From Candidatus Aminicenantota bacterium (GTDB lineage Bacteria; Acidobacteriota; Aminicenantia; S016-38): a stretch of 56,929 nt of DNA. The first letter of the stretch is position 1, and each line of letters begins with the position of its first letter. Below are positions 44,212 to 53,199 of this stretch, piece by piece. The position numbers and the translations under genes are program-made. Location: contig JALSNJ010000005.1 of the NCBI GenBank assembly GCA_026987025.1, forward strand, positions 1-56,929, read 5' to 3'. The notes beneath the pieces are model-generated. The model was not told the DNA's origin. It ran no database searches and worked only from the letters and a program-made list of their open reading frames with translations.

Positions 44212-44792
44212 AGGCGGCGTTTCTACTCCTTTCCTTTCTTTCCGGGTCGGTTCCCTTCGCTTACATACTTTACAGGGTTTTTCGGGGAGAGGACATAAGA
44301 AAAAGAGGAAGCGGCAATGTGGGGGCCACCAATGCTCTCAGGGCCGGAGGGCCGGGGATTGGTCTGGCGGTGGCTGCCCTGGACATTTCCAAGGCTGCGG
44401 TGCCTGTCTATTTAGCCCTTTCCCAGGGCAGGGAATTTGCCTTCGCCTGTGGACTTGCGGCGGTAGCAGGTCATTGTTTTACGCCGTGGCTTGGGTTTAA
44501 GGGGGGAAAGGGGGTGGCGACCTATGTGGGCGCTTCCCTGGTTTCCACCCCGCTCTCAGCTTTAGCAGGCCTTGGTCTCTTCCTCCTGGCAGCCCTTTTT
44601 TCCGGTATGGTCTCTGTGGGTTCCCTTTCCTTCGCCCTGGCTGTGCCCGTGGCAAGCTTTTTGTTTTACCGCTCAAAGGTGCTTATGGCCCTTCAAATTC
44701 TGGCTTCCCTGGTGGTAATATACCGTCATCGCGGCAACATAGGGAGGATCCTTGGGGGAAAGGAGAGGAAGGTATGGAAAGGATTTATGTGA
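44208..44792 (+). CDS. plsY: Acyl-phosphate glycerol-3-phosphate acyltransferase
   Basis: PlsY transfers an acyl group from acyl-phosphate to glycerol-3-phosphate, the first step of phospholipid synthesis. 194 residues with about five TM segments. The three conserved loops are visible: 'LSGSVPFAY', 'IRKRGSGNVGATNALR' and 'KGGKGVATYVG' near 'HCFTPWLGF', plus 'YRHRGNIGRILGGKER' at the end. The next gene, gpsA, supplies the glycerol-3-phosphate, so the pair makes one pathway step. Confidence 0.97.
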   Translation: MKAAFLLLSFLSGSVPFAYILYRVFRGEDIRKRGSGNVGATNALRAGGPGIGLAVAALDISKAAVPVYLALSQGREFAFACGLAAVAGHCFTPWLGFKGGKGVATYVGASLVSTPLSALAGLGLFLLAALFSGMVSVGSLSFALAVPVASFLFYRSKVLMALQILASLVVIYRHRGNIGRILGGKERKVWKGFM

Positions 44793-45754
44793 TAGGGGCC
44801 GGGAGCTGGGGAACCGCCTTTTCCTACCACCTGGCGAGGAAGGGCCTTCATGTAAATCTTTGGGTGAGGGAGGAGGATGTTTATCGCCAGATAAAGGAGG
44901 AAAGGGAAAACCGTTTATTTCTCCCGGGCATCAAGCTGCCTGAAAATATAAGGCCCTTTCAGGATTTTTCCGAACTTTCCCCCGAGGGAATCTATTTTTT
45001 AGCCGTGCCTTCCCGATTCGTCAGGGAGGTTTTGAGGCAATTCCCCATCCGTCCCCTATATCTGGTTAGCCTCACCAAGGGAATAGAGGAGCCCACCCTG
45101 GCTACCATGAGCCAGGTGGTAAGGGAGGAGCTGGGAAAACTGGATTATGCGGTGCTTTCGGGTCCGAGCTTTGCCAGGGAGGTGGCCCAGGGAAGCCCCA
45201 CGGTGGTGGTGGTGGCTTCCTGGAGCCAGGATTTCGCCCTCAGGGTTCAATCCCTGGTTTCCGACGAGTATTTGAGAGCCTATACCTCCGGGGATGTCCT
45301 GGGGGTGGAGCTTTGTGCTGCGGTCAAAAATGTTCTTGCCATCGCCGCCGGAGCAGTTTCCGGTCTGGGACTGGGCCATAACACCCTGGCGGCCTTGATA
45401 GTCCGGGGCATTGCGGAGATGAGGAGGTTTGTGGTGGCCATGGGGGGCAGTCCTGAGACGGTCTCGGGGATAGCTGGTGTGGGGGACCTGGTTCTCACCG
45501 CCACCGGCGCCCTGAGCCGCAACAGGAGGGTGGGCTATGAGCTGGGAAAGGGGAAAAGCCTTGAGGAAATCCTTCGGGGCATGAGAATGGTGGCAGAAGG
45601 AATAACCACCAGCCGGGCTGTTTTGTCCCTGGCAGAAAGAGTAGGGGTGGAGATGCCCATTACGGAGAAGGTGGTGGAGGTCCTGTGGGAGGGGAAAAAG
45701 CCGTCCCTGGCTCTGAGGGAGCTTATGCTAAGGAGACTTAAAAGTGAGTATTGA
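44774..45754 (+). CDS. gpsA: Glycerol-3-phosphate dehydrogenase [NAD(P)+]
   Basis: GpsA reduces dihydroxyacetone phosphate to sn-glycerol-3-phosphate for PlsY. 326 residues; the dinucleotide-binding 'VIGAGSWGTAFSYHLARKG', 'LSGPSFAREVAQG', the catalytic lysine region 'LCAAVKNVLAIAAG' and 'GVGDLVLTATGALSRNRRVG' are present. It starts 19 bases inside plsY after a purine-rich GGAGAGGAAGG site. It overlaps the following FHA-GAF-cyclase gene by 11 bases, so a signalling gene is translated together with lipid synthesis genes. Confidence 0.97.
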   Translation: MERIYVIGAGSWGTAFSYHLARKGLHVNLWVREEDVYRQIKEERENRLFLPGIKLPENIRPFQDFSELSPEGIYFLAVPSRFVREVLRQFPIRPLYLVSLTKGIEEPTLATMSQVVREELGKLDYAVLSGPSFAREVAQGSPTVVVVASWSQDFALRVQSLVSDEYLRAYTSGDVLGVELCAAVKNVLAIAAGAVSGLGLGHNTLAALIVRGIAEMRRFVVAMGGSPETVSGIAGVGDLVLTATGALSRNRRVGYELGKGKSLEEILRGMRMVAEGITTSRAVLSLAERVGVEMPITEKVVEVLWEGKKPSLALRELMLRRLKSEY

Positions 45755-47258
45755 TAAAATAGTGCTCCAGGACCTGAAGGAGGGGAGGAATTACTCCTTT
45801 TCCCGGGACGAAGTCAAAATAGGAAGGTCCTCCGACAACCACTTGGTTCTGAAGGATTCCACGGTTTCCCGAAGGCACGCCCGACTTTTCTTTAAGGACG
45901 GAACCTGGTTTGTGGAAGATCTGGGAAGCAAAAACGGAACTTTTCTTAACGGAGGTTTATTGAAAGAGCCGGCCAGAGTTTTTCCCGGGGACGAAATTTC
46001 TCTGGGAAATAGGACCCTGAAGGTCCTGGAGATCTCTTCCCCTTTAAAGGTGGAGGAGACAGTGGTGGATGAACACATAAGGGAGGACCTTCCGGGGGTG
46101 GATACGGAGAAGTGGAAGAGGATAATGAAAAGCATTGAGGAGCTTAGCAAGGAGATAATAGCCTCTCCCTCTGCGGAAAGGCTCCTTTACAGGGTGGCAG
46201 AGGTGGCCAGGGAGGCCTTGGGGGCAGAAAGGGCCGTGGTGGTGGTGAGGGAAGGGGGTAAGGACAGGATAGCCGCCAGCTCCTTTGAGGAGGGAAGCGA
46301 GAGGGACATCAGCCTCAGCCGTTCCATTTTGAAGAGGGCCATAGAGGAAAGGGTGGGTGTGCTCACCAGCGATGCCCTTTCGGACTCAAGGTTTGGAGGG
46401 GAGGAGAGCGTGGTCATGATGGGAATCCGCTCCGCGGCCTGTGTTCCTATATGGAAGGGAGGGAAGGTTCTGGGGGCCATATATGTGGACAGCTCCATGG
46501 CCAGGAAGATCCAGACCGTGGACGATCTGGAAATACTCACGGTCCTCGGGAATTATGTGGGGATAGTTTTAGAGCAAAGGAAGCTATTTTCCGAGCTTCA
46601 GAGGCAGATGAGGATAAGGGAGAGGCTGGAGAGGTACCATTCCCCCGCGGTTATAAGGAGAATGCTGGCCGAGGGTTCCGATACTACCCTGGTTCCAGGA
46701 AGGTTCTTTCATGCGGTGGGGACCGTTCTTTTTGCGGATATAGTGGGCTTTTCCTCCATGATGGAGACCGCCTCCGCCGAGGAAGTGGGCGCATTTCTAA
46801 ACGACTTTCTCTCGGCCATGACGGATATAATCTTTCAATACGAAGGAACCCTGGATAAGTACATGGGGGACGGGGTTATGGCGGTTTTCGGAGTTCCCTT
46901 TCCCATGGAGGCCCACGCCCGGAGGGCTCTCATGGCCGGCTACGAAATGAAGAGGAAGTCCGGGGACTTTAAATGGAAAGGGGAGGAGGTTAAAATAAGG
47001 ATTGGAATAAATTCCGGTCCCATGATTGCCGGGGACTTCGGCTCTGAAAAGAGGCTTGAATTTACCGTCCTGGGACACAGCGTAAACCTGGCTTCCCGCC
47101 TGCAAAGCGAGGTGGCGGCCCCGGGCGAGATAGCCGTTGGCAGAGCCACGGTGGAAAGCGCCGGGGAAGGCTTCGTCTTTGAGCGTAAGGGAAGATTTAA
47201 GGTTAAAGGGATAAAGGAAGAAGTGGAAGCATTTCTCCTGAAGGAGGTTAAGAGATGA
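45744..47258 (+). CDS. FHA-GAF-class III nucleotide cyclase
   Basis: GTG start with an AAGGAG site 10 bases upstream. Domains: FHA (about 18-95; 'VKIGRSSDNHLVL', 'STVSRRHARL', 'LGSKNGTFLNG'), which binds phosphothreonine peptides; GAF (about 130-285), a small-molecule or redox sensor; and a class III adenylate/guanylate cyclase domain (about 320-500). The cyclase keeps both metal aspartates ('FADIVGFS', 'KYMGDGVMAVFG') and the transition-state Asn/Arg ('VNLASRLQ'), so it should be active. The substrate-specifying positions are in 'RLEFTVLG'; ATP or GTP cannot be decided. It has no TM segment. The FHA domain could read phosphorylation by the Ser/Thr kinase encoded at 54643. Confidence 0.93.
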   Translation: MSIDKIVLQDLKEGRNYSFSRDEVKIGRSSDNHLVLKDSTVSRRHARLFFKDGTWFVEDLGSKNGTFLNGGLLKEPARVFPGDEISLGNRTLKVLEISSPLKVEETVVDEHIREDLPGVDTEKWKRIMKSIEELSKEIIASPSAERLLYRVAEVAREALGAERAVVVVREGGKDRIAASSFEEGSERDISLSRSILKRAIEERVGVLTSDALSDSRFGGEESVVMMGIRSAACVPIWKGGKVLGAIYVDSSMARKIQTVDDLEILTVLGNYVGIVLEQRKLFSELQRQMRIRERLERYHSPAVIRRMLAEGSDTTLVPGRFFHAVGTVLFADIVGFSSMMETASAEEVGAFLNDFLSAMTDIIFQYEGTLDKYMGDGVMAVFGVPFPMEAHARRALMAGYEMKRKSGDFKWKGEEVKIRIGINSGPMIAGDFGSEKRLEFTVLGHSVNLASRLQSEVAAPGEIAVGRATVESAGEGFVFERKGRFKVKGIKEEVEAFLLKEVKR

Positions 47259-48001
47259 AAAGAATAGGTGTTTTTATACTTTTGATGGCCCTCATGGCCC
47301 CGGGCCTGGAGGCCAAGAAAAAAAAGAAGAAAACCGACCTTTATTACTACAATATGGGGGTTTCCTACCTCAACAAGAAGGACCCAGAAAAGGCCATCCC
47401 CTTTTTGGAGAAGGCCGCTAAAATGAATCCCAAGAACTTTCAGATCTTCCATGCCTTAGGGATTGCCTATTCCATGCTGGGGGAAGTAAACAGGGCAGAG
47501 GAATACTTCAAAATTGCCATATCCCTGAACCCGGCCTACGGTCCCTCCCACAACCTTCTGGGGGTAATTTATACCCAGAAGGGCCTTTATCAGAAGGCAG
47601 AGCAGGAGTTCAAAAAGGCCCTGGAAGACATTGCGTATCCCACCAAGGAGGCCGTTTACCTAAATATGGCCAAGCTTTATTTAAAGATGGGAAAAAGGCA
47701 GAAGGCCCTTTCCACCTTAGACCAGGCCATTGTAATAAACAAGGACTACAGCCCTGCCTATGCCTTCAAGGGATACATCTACGCCCTGCAGGGCGATTAC
47801 CTGAGAGCGAAGGAGCTATACAAGGCAGCCCTTGACAGGGACAGGGAAAACGGAAGGTACTGGTTTGCCCTGGCGGAGGTTCTGGAAAAACTGGGGGACC
47901 TTCAGGGAGCCAAAGTTGCCTACGGGAAGGTCCTGGTTCTTCCCGTGGAGCCGGAGCTCAGGGTAAAGGCGGAGGAGAGGCTTAAAAAACTTGAAAAATA
48001 A
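47255..48001 (+). CDS. Exported TPR-repeat protein
   Basis: The start overlaps the cyclase stop (ATGA). Residues 1-20 (MKRIGVFILLMALMAPGLEA) form a signal peptide, followed by a very basic 'KKKKKKTDLYYYNMG'. The rest (about 30-248) is built of about six tetratricopeptide repeats, e.g. 'YLNKKDPEKAIPFLEKAAKMNPKN' split over two helices and 'GEVNRAEEYFKIAISLNP'. The protein is probably periplasmic. It ends the long htpX-to-TPR transcription run; the next gene has its own promoter. A scaffold role next to the pseudokinase-TonB protein is plausible. Confidence 0.88.
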   Translation: MKRIGVFILLMALMAPGLEAKKKKKKTDLYYYNMGVSYLNKKDPEKAIPFLEKAAKMNPKNFQIFHALGIAYSMLGEVNRAEEYFKIAISLNPAYGPSHNLLGVIYTQKGLYQKAEQEFKKALEDIAYPTKEAVYLNMAKLYLKMGKRQKALSTLDQAIVINKDYSPAYAFKGYIYALQGDYLRAKELYKAALDRDRENGRYWFALAEVLEKLGDLQGAKVAYGKVLVLPVEPELRVKAEERLKKLEK

Positions 48002-48018
48002 AGGTGAAGTCCTATGAT
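47991..48018 (+). promoter_or_regulatory. Promoter of the pseudokinase-TonB gene
   Basis: TTGAAA (47991-47996), 16 bases, TATGAT (48013-48018). Transcription would begin near 48025, leaving a short leader with a GGGGG ribosome-binding site (48027-48031) before ATG 48037. Confidence 0.65.
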
Positions 48019-48036
48019 AAAGAAAGGGGGTAAATC

Positions 48037-49863
48037 ATGAAAAAGTTTTGTAGATTTTATGAGCTTAAAAAGGTCGGAGCCAACGCCCTGGGGAGCGTTT
48101 TTTATTCGGTAACCAGGGATGAGGAAAAACAGCTGAAGGATTATATGCTGGTGGAAGTAAGGAAGGAATACCAGAAGCCCAGACTCTGGGACGCCCTGAA
48201 GGAGCTGTTTCAGTTTTCCCGAAAGCTAAGCCATCCTAACATTCTTACCTACGAACTTTGGGGAAATTGCAGGGATGGATACTATGCAGCTACTAAGTGC
48301 AGGGAATTTTTCTCCCTCTCCGCGGTGCTTTCCCAGATAAAGAAGAAAAATCTTCCCTTTTCCTTTGATATACCCATTCAGGCCATTTTCCAGCTTGCCA
48401 CGGGTCTGCAATACCTATCCAATGTAAATTATAAGGGTTCTCCCCTTCTTCACAATTTGATAACCCCGGACGACATAATGGTGAGCCTGGACGGTGTGGT
48501 TTATATAGCCAACTTCGGTATATATCAGACGGTTTATTCCAACGACAGAGAGCTGGCCAACGACCTGGCCATGGAAAGGTCGGCTTTTCTGGCCCCGGAG
48601 CTTATTGACAAAAAGAAGCCCACGCCCCAGGCCGATGTTTATTCGGTTGGGGCATTGCTCTTCTTTCTGCTTACAGGAAAGCTTTTCTCCCCGGAGAGGG
48701 ACGTAGAATCTCAGTTAAAGGGAACTAAAATGATAGCCAAGTGGGAAGGAGGGGAGGAAATCCCGGAGGGCTTAAGGGAAATACTTAAGAAGGCCCTGGC
48801 CCCTGCAGACCAAAGATACAGGAACATAACGGAGTTTACAGAGGCTCTGGACTCCTTCGTGGCGGAGGAGGACATAACCCCCACCACCTTCAACCTTGCC
48901 TATTACATGAACACCCTCTTTCAGGAGGAGAGAGAAGAGAGGAAAAGGCTGGTTAAAGAGAGCAGGGATAAGGTTCCCGTGGAAATAATAGAGGAGCCCC
49001 CCGAGGAGGAAAAACCCGTGGTGGTGGAGGAGGAGAAGAAAAGGGGCTTTCCGGTGGCCATCGTGGGGGCAGTGGCGGCCCTTCTCATTCTGGTTATAGC
49101 GGGGATTTTAATTTTGAAAAAGCCAGCCCCCAAAGGTTTAACCCCGGAGGAACTGGAGAAGAGAATTAACCAGCTTGTGGAGCAGAAAATGAAGGATAGG
49201 GAAGCCCAGATAAGGAAGGAATACGAGGAGAAGTACGGCCAACTTACTTCCCAGAAGGAGGAAGAGCTTAAAAAGGCACTGGAGAAGGAGAGGCAGAAGC
49301 TTTTGGCGGAAATAAGAAGACAGCAAATGGCCAGGCTGACCGCCCAGAAAAAACCTGCCCCCAGACCCCAGCCTCAACCCCAGAAGGAGGAGAAGAAAGC
49401 CCCGGAGGCCAGGGTTGAAGAGAACAAGGCGGCTCCTTCACAGCCAGAGGAAGTTCAAAAATCTGTTCAAGAAGAAAAGTCTCAGCCTCAGCAAGAGGCC
49501 CAGCCCCCTGTCCCTGCCCCCGCTAAAACTCAGGTTAACCCTCCTGAACCTCAGAAACCTGCGGTGGTTCCCGGTTCAGTGGTGCTCATAAACGAGCTGG
49601 ATTCCTCCTTGAGGTTGGTAAAGAGGGTCTCCCCCAGGATGCCCATAAAGGCCATCAGGCTAAGGGTCAGGGGGAGCGTCATGGCCTCCATACTTATAGA
49701 CGAGAACGGGAATGTGGCCCAGGTCAGGATAATCAGAGCTACCCCCAAGGGTTTCTTTGAGGAGGAGGCTTACAGGACCCTTCTCAAATGGAAATTTTCC
49801 CCTCCCCGCAAGAAGGGGGTTCCCGTTAAGGTCTGGAAGGTGGTAACCATTCAGTTCAAATAA
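48037..49863 (+). CDS. Pseudokinase-TonB C-terminal domain fusion
   Basis: Residues about 8-285 form a protein-kinase fold, seen from 'LSHPNILTYELW', 'LLHNLITPDDIMV', 'IANFGIYQT', 'SAFLAPELI' and 'ADVYSVGALLFFLLTGKLF'. The catalytic residues are lost: HRD is HNL (139-141), the loop Lys and Asn are Thr and Asp, DFG is NFG (159-161), and the VAIK lysine position reads VEVRK without the usual spacing. It should not phosphorylate. One TM segment (about 338-358) follows, then a charged coiled coil (about 365-435), a Pro/Gln/Glu-rich linker (about 436-520) and a TonB C-terminal domain (about 545-608: 'MASILIDENGNVAQVRII', 'EEEAYRTLLKWKFSPPRKKG'). It would span the inner membrane with the TonB end in the periplasm. 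No ExbB or ExbD is nearby. Confidence 0.88.
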   Translation: MKKFCRFYELKKVGANALGSVFYSVTRDEEKQLKDYMLVEVRKEYQKPRLWDALKELFQFSRKLSHPNILTYELWGNCRDGYYAATKCREFFSLSAVLSQIKKKNLPFSFDIPIQAIFQLATGLQYLSNVNYKGSPLLHNLITPDDIMVSLDGVVYIANFGIYQTVYSNDRELANDLAMERSAFLAPELIDKKKPTPQADVYSVGALLFFLLTGKLFSPERDVESQLKGTKMIAKWEGGEEIPEGLREILKKALAPADQRYRNITEFTEALDSFVAEEDITPTTFNLAYYMNTLFQEEREERKRLVKESRDKVPVEIIEEPPEEEKPVVVEEEKKRGFPVAIVGAVAALLILVIAGILILKKPAPKGLTPEELEKRINQLVEQKMKDREAQIRKEYEEKYGQLTSQKEEELKKALEKERQKLLAEIRRQQMARLTAQKKPAPRPQPQPQKEEKKAPEARVEENKAAPSQPEEVQKSVQEEKSQPQQEAQPPVPAPAKTQVNPPEPQKPAVVPGSVVLINELDSSLRLVKRVSPRMPIKAIRLRVRGSVMASILIDENGNVAQVRIIRATPKGFFEEEAYRTLLKWKFSPPRKKGVPVKVWKVVTIQFK

Positions 49864-49884
49864 GGAAAAAGAAGGAGCGATAAT
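49855..49884 (+). promoter_or_regulatory. Possible promoter of rnr
   Basis: TTCAAA (49855-49860), 18 bases, GATAAT (49879-49884), overlapping the previous gene's end. The predicted start site falls within the AAGGAG ribosome-binding site (49887-49892), so read-through from upstream may also matter. Confidence 0.35.
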
Positions 49885-49897
49885 TTAAGGAGAAAGT

Positions 49898-51964
49898 ATG
49901 GGATGGAGGGATAGTATATTAAAGGTTCTTAAAAAGAACAGAAAAGGGGTTACCCTGAGACAGCTCCGGGATCAGCTGGGGGTAAAAAAGGGCAAGGAAA
50001 AGCAATTGAGGAAGGAGCTGAGCAGCCTTCTTAAATGCGGGCTGGCGGTGAAGGTGGGTAAGAAGTACCTTCTTTCCTCCAATGTGGATGTGGTTCAGGG
50101 TAGATTTGAAAACACCCAGTTCGGTTATGGGTTCCTCATAACCTCCCAGGGGGATTTCTTCGTGCCCAGGAGGTTTAAAAAGGACGCCCTGCACGGCGAC
50201 ACTGTGGAGGCCCTTATTATAAGAAAGGGCGCCAGAGGGGAGGCGAGGATACTGCGGGTGGTGGAAAGGAAGAGGAAAAAGGTGGCGGGATTTTTCGTCT
50301 GGGAAAGGAAAATGCCGGTGGTGGTTCCGGTGGAGAGGAAACTTCCGGAGCTGGAGGTAAAGAAAATTCCCACAGAGCCAATAATTCAGGGGCAATTGGT
50401 GGAGGCAGAGCTGGCGGGGAAAAAATGCATAATAAAAAGAATTATTGGAGACCCTGAGGAGCCCGGCAAGGACATAGAAGCCGTCCTTGTCCATTACGAT
50501 GTTCCTGTGGATTTTCCCGAGGTAAAAATAGAGGAGGAGGCCGAGGAGCTACCCAGGAGAGATTTAAGGAGGGAAGTTGTATTTACCATAGACGGAGAAA
50601 CAGCCAGGGACTTTGACGATGCTGTAAGCATCAAGAAAATCAGAGGAGGCTACAGACTGGGGGTTCATATAGCCGATGTTTCCCACTATGTGAAAAAGGG
50701 AACCCTCCTGGATGCCGAGGCGGGCCTGAGGGGAAATTCCATTTATTTTCCAGAAAGGGCGGTTCCCATGCTTCCTCCCGTGCTCAGCGAAAACCTGGCT
50801 TCCCTGCGGCCCAGGGAGGACCGCCTCACCCTCACTGTGGAGATGGACATAACCCATGGGGGGGAGGTCAGGTCCTACCGCATTTTTCCATCGGTTATTC
50901 GCAGCATGGAGAGGATGACCTACAACAAAGTGTGGGAGATTCTCCAGGGAAACAGAGAGCTCAGGAAAAAATACGCCCACATCCTCCCTGCCCTGGAGAC
51001 CATGGCCGAGGCAGCGGAGGCCCTCTTGAACCGCAGAAAAAGGAAGGGTAGCCTTGATTTTGACCTTCCGGAGCCTGAGTTCATTTACACCGAAGAGGGG
51101 GTTTTGCTGGATATAATGCCCTTTGAAAGAAATTTTGCCCATCAAATAATTGAGGAGTTCATGCTGGCCGCCAACGAGTCCGTGGCCCACTTTCTCACGG
51201 CCAAGGGATATCCCGCCATATTTCGTGTTCATGAACCGCCGGAGCCACGAAAAATAGAGGGACTCAAGAAAATTCTGGGGGTTTTCGGCTACAGATTGGA
51301 AGCGGAGGAAGTGGAGGTGGGAGACCTTCAAAAAGTCGTGGAACAGGCTCAGGGAAAGCCTGAGGAGAAGCTCATAAACATAATGGTTCTTCGCTCCCTT
51401 AAGCTGGCCAAATATTCACCCCAGCCCTTGGGGCATTTTGCCCTGGCCAAGGAAAATTATCTTCATTTTACATCCCCCATAAGGAGATACCCTGACCTTG
51501 TGGTTCACAGAACGGTAAAGGCAGCCCTGTCCCGCTCTGCTCCTCCTTACAGTGAAAAGGAACTGGAGAAAATAGCGGCCCATTGTTCCTTCACCGAGAG
51601 GAAGGCCGACCAGATGGAGGCGGAAATAATACACTGGAGGACTGTGAGGTTCTTGATGGATAAAATTGGAGAAAGGTTTTCCGGCATTATCGTCGGGATG
51701 GGGAACGACGGCCTCCATGTGGAGCTGGACAAATATATGATTCAGGGCTCGGTTTTATTTTCCGAAATGAAGGAAGATTATTTCGTGGTGAACGATGGGT
51801 GGGTGGCCCGGGGACGCAGGAGCGGAAAAACCTATAAAATAGGCCAGAAGATAGATGTGGTCCTCGGCTCAATAGACCCGTATCGCAGAACGATTTACCT
51901 TTTCCCGGCCCGTCAGGAAAAGGCGAAGAGGAAAAGGAAGAAAAGGGGAAGAAAAAAGACCTGA
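49898..51964 (+). CDS. rnr: Ribonuclease R
   Basis: RNase R is a 3'-to-5' exoribonuclease able to degrade structured RNA. The 688-residue protein has an N-terminal winged helix (about 5-58: 'KKNRKGVTLRQLRDQLG'), cold-shock-type OB folds (about 65-205), the RNB catalytic domain (about 225-560) with 'IDGETARDFDDAVSI' and 'LGVHIADVSHYV', and a C-terminal S1 domain ('FSGIIVGMGNDGLHVEL'). A Lys/Arg-rich tail ('KAKRKRKKRGRKKT') ends it, typical of RNase R rather than RNase II. AAGGAG precedes the ATG. Confidence 0.96.
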   Translation: MGWRDSILKVLKKNRKGVTLRQLRDQLGVKKGKEKQLRKELSSLLKCGLAVKVGKKYLLSSNVDVVQGRFENTQFGYGFLITSQGDFFVPRRFKKDALHGDTVEALIIRKGARGEARILRVVERKRKKVAGFFVWERKMPVVVPVERKLPELEVKKIPTEPIIQGQLVEAELAGKKCIIKRIIGDPEEPGKDIEAVLVHYDVPVDFPEVKIEEEAEELPRRDLRREVVFTIDGETARDFDDAVSIKKIRGGYRLGVHIADVSHYVKKGTLLDAEAGLRGNSIYFPERAVPMLPPVLSENLASLRPREDRLTLTVEMDITHGGEVRSYRIFPSVIRSMERMTYNKVWEILQGNRELRKKYAHILPALETMAEAAEALLNRRKRKGSLDFDLPEPEFIYTEEGVLLDIMPFERNFAHQIIEEFMLAANESVAHFLTAKGYPAIFRVHEPPEPRKIEGLKKILGVFGYRLEAEEVEVGDLQKVVEQAQGKPEEKLINIMVLRSLKLAKYSPQPLGHFALAKENYLHFTSPIRRYPDLVVHRTVKAALSRSAPPYSEKELEKIAAHCSFTERKADQMEAEIIHWRTVRFLMDKIGERFSGIIVGMGNDGLHVELDKYMIQGSVLFSEMKEDYFVVNDGWVARGRRSGKTYKIGQKIDVVLGSIDPYRRTIYLFPARQEKAKRKRKKRGRKKT

Positions 51965-51966
51965 GA

Positions 51967-51975
51967 TGATATCAT
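51967..51975 (+). promoter_or_regulatory. Extended -10 promoter giving a leaderless pgi mRNA
   Basis: TGaTATCAT (51967-51975) begins three bases after the rnr stop codon; ATG 51982 is seven bases after the box. The same nine-base box precedes the atp operon. There is no ribosome-binding site and no clear -35. Confidence 0.65.
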
Positions 51976-51981
51976 ATCCTC

Positions 51982-53199
51982 ATGGAAAAGATAATCCTGG
52001 ATTATACCTACTACGAGCCTCCCTCTGGTTACGAGGATTTGCTGGAGGATTTTCTTGAGCAAAAAAACAGCCTTCCCTTCGTAAGGACCCTTCACGAGCC
52101 CTGGACGGAGGGAATAAGGGAGAATCTCAGGGGTTTCAACCCTGAGCACATGGTCCTTGTGGGCATAGGAGGAAGCTCCTTGGGGACCGAGGCGCTCCTC
52201 AGGGCCCTTCTTCCAGCCAGCGCCAACTCCAGGGGGCGGAGGTTCTTCGTCTTTGATAATGTTGACCCTGAAAGGACCCTGGAGCTCGCCGAACTTATTG
52301 AACCTCAGCAGACCGCCTTCGTGGTGGTTTCCAAGTCCGGAAACACCACCGAGACCCTGGCCAATTTCTCCCTGCTGTACAGCCGGTTTCCCCTGAAGGA
52401 TAACTTCATAATAATAACCTCCGGCGGAAGGTTAAAGGAAATGGCGGACAAAGAAGGCTTCCTCTCCTTCCCCGTGCCCCGGTATCTTCCCGGAAGGTAT
52501 TCGGTGCTTTCCCCGGTGGGTCTGGTTCCTCTCTACCTGGCGGGGGTGAAGGTGGAGTCCCTCCTTCAGGGAGCCCTGGAGGGGATAGAGCTCAGCTCTC
52601 AGCCCTACCTTAAAAATCCGGCCCTACTTTCCGCCGCCGCCATATATCGTGAATGGACAAAGGGCAAGAACATAAATGTGGTTCTCTCCTACAGCGAACA
52701 CCTCTACTTCATGGGTTTCTGGTACAGACAGCTTTTCAGCGAAAGCCTGGGAAAGGCCGGATGGGGACCCACCCCTGTTCTGGACCTGGGTTCTGTGGAC
52801 CAGCACTCCAAGCTTCAGCTTTACTTAGACGGTCCTGACGATAAAATTTACACCTTCTGGAGGTTAAGGGAGTTTCGGAGGGACGCCGTGGTCCCGGAAC
52901 TGGAGGGGCTGAAGGCCGGCCTTTTCGGAAGGAAGCTCTCCCAAATTTACGAGGCCATGGCCCTTTCCACGGAGATGGCCCTGGCTGAGAGCAAAAGGCC
53001 CACCATGGCCTTTGTTCTTCCCCGGATAGAGGAGAGGTTTCTGGGACAATTTTTAACCGTTCTACAGGCCCAGGTCTGGTTCATATCCCGGATGGCCGGG
53101 GTTGAGCCCTTTAACCAACCGGGGGTGGAGAGGATGAAGAGGCTGGCCAAGGAGATGATCCTGGGCAGCAGGGGGGCAGGCGAGAGAAGAACCACATGA
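51982..53199 (+). CDS. pgi: Glucose-6-phosphate isomerase
   Basis: Pgi interconverts glucose-6-phosphate and fructose-6-phosphate. The protein of 405 residues belongs to the shorter form found in many thermophiles and Gram-positives (E. coli has about 550). SIS-fold motifs: 'VGIGGSSLGTEALLRAL', 'VSKSGNTTETLANF', 'GGRLKEMADKEGF', 'PGRYSVLSPVGL', 'GPTPVLDLGSVDQHSKLQL' and the C-terminal 'EPFNQPGVERMK' lysine region. It overlaps the next gene by 4 bases (ATGA). Confidence 0.96.
   Translation: MEKIILDYTYYEPPSGYEDLLEDFLEQKNSLPFVRTLHEPWTEGIRENLRGFNPEHMVLVGIGGSSLGTEALLRALLPASANSRGRRFFVFDNVDPERTLELAELIEPQQTAFVVVSKSGNTTETLANFSLLYSRFPLKDNFIIITSGGRLKEMADKEGFLSFPVPRYLPGRYSVLSPVGLVPLYLAGVKVESLLQGALEGIELSSQPYLKNPALLSAAAIYREWTKGKNINVVLSYSEHLYFMGFWYRQLFSESLGKAGWGPTPVLDLGSVDQHSKLQLYLDGPDDKIYTFWRLREFRRDAVVPELEGLKAGLFGRKLSQIYEAMALSTEMALAESKRPTMAFVLPRIEERFLGQFLTVLQAQVWFISRMAGVEPFNQPGVERMKRLAKEMILGSRGAGERRTT

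Noticed and set aside
48037-49863. Calling this an active Ser/Thr kinase.
   Set aside because: HRD, DFG and VAIK residues are all changed; only the fold remains.
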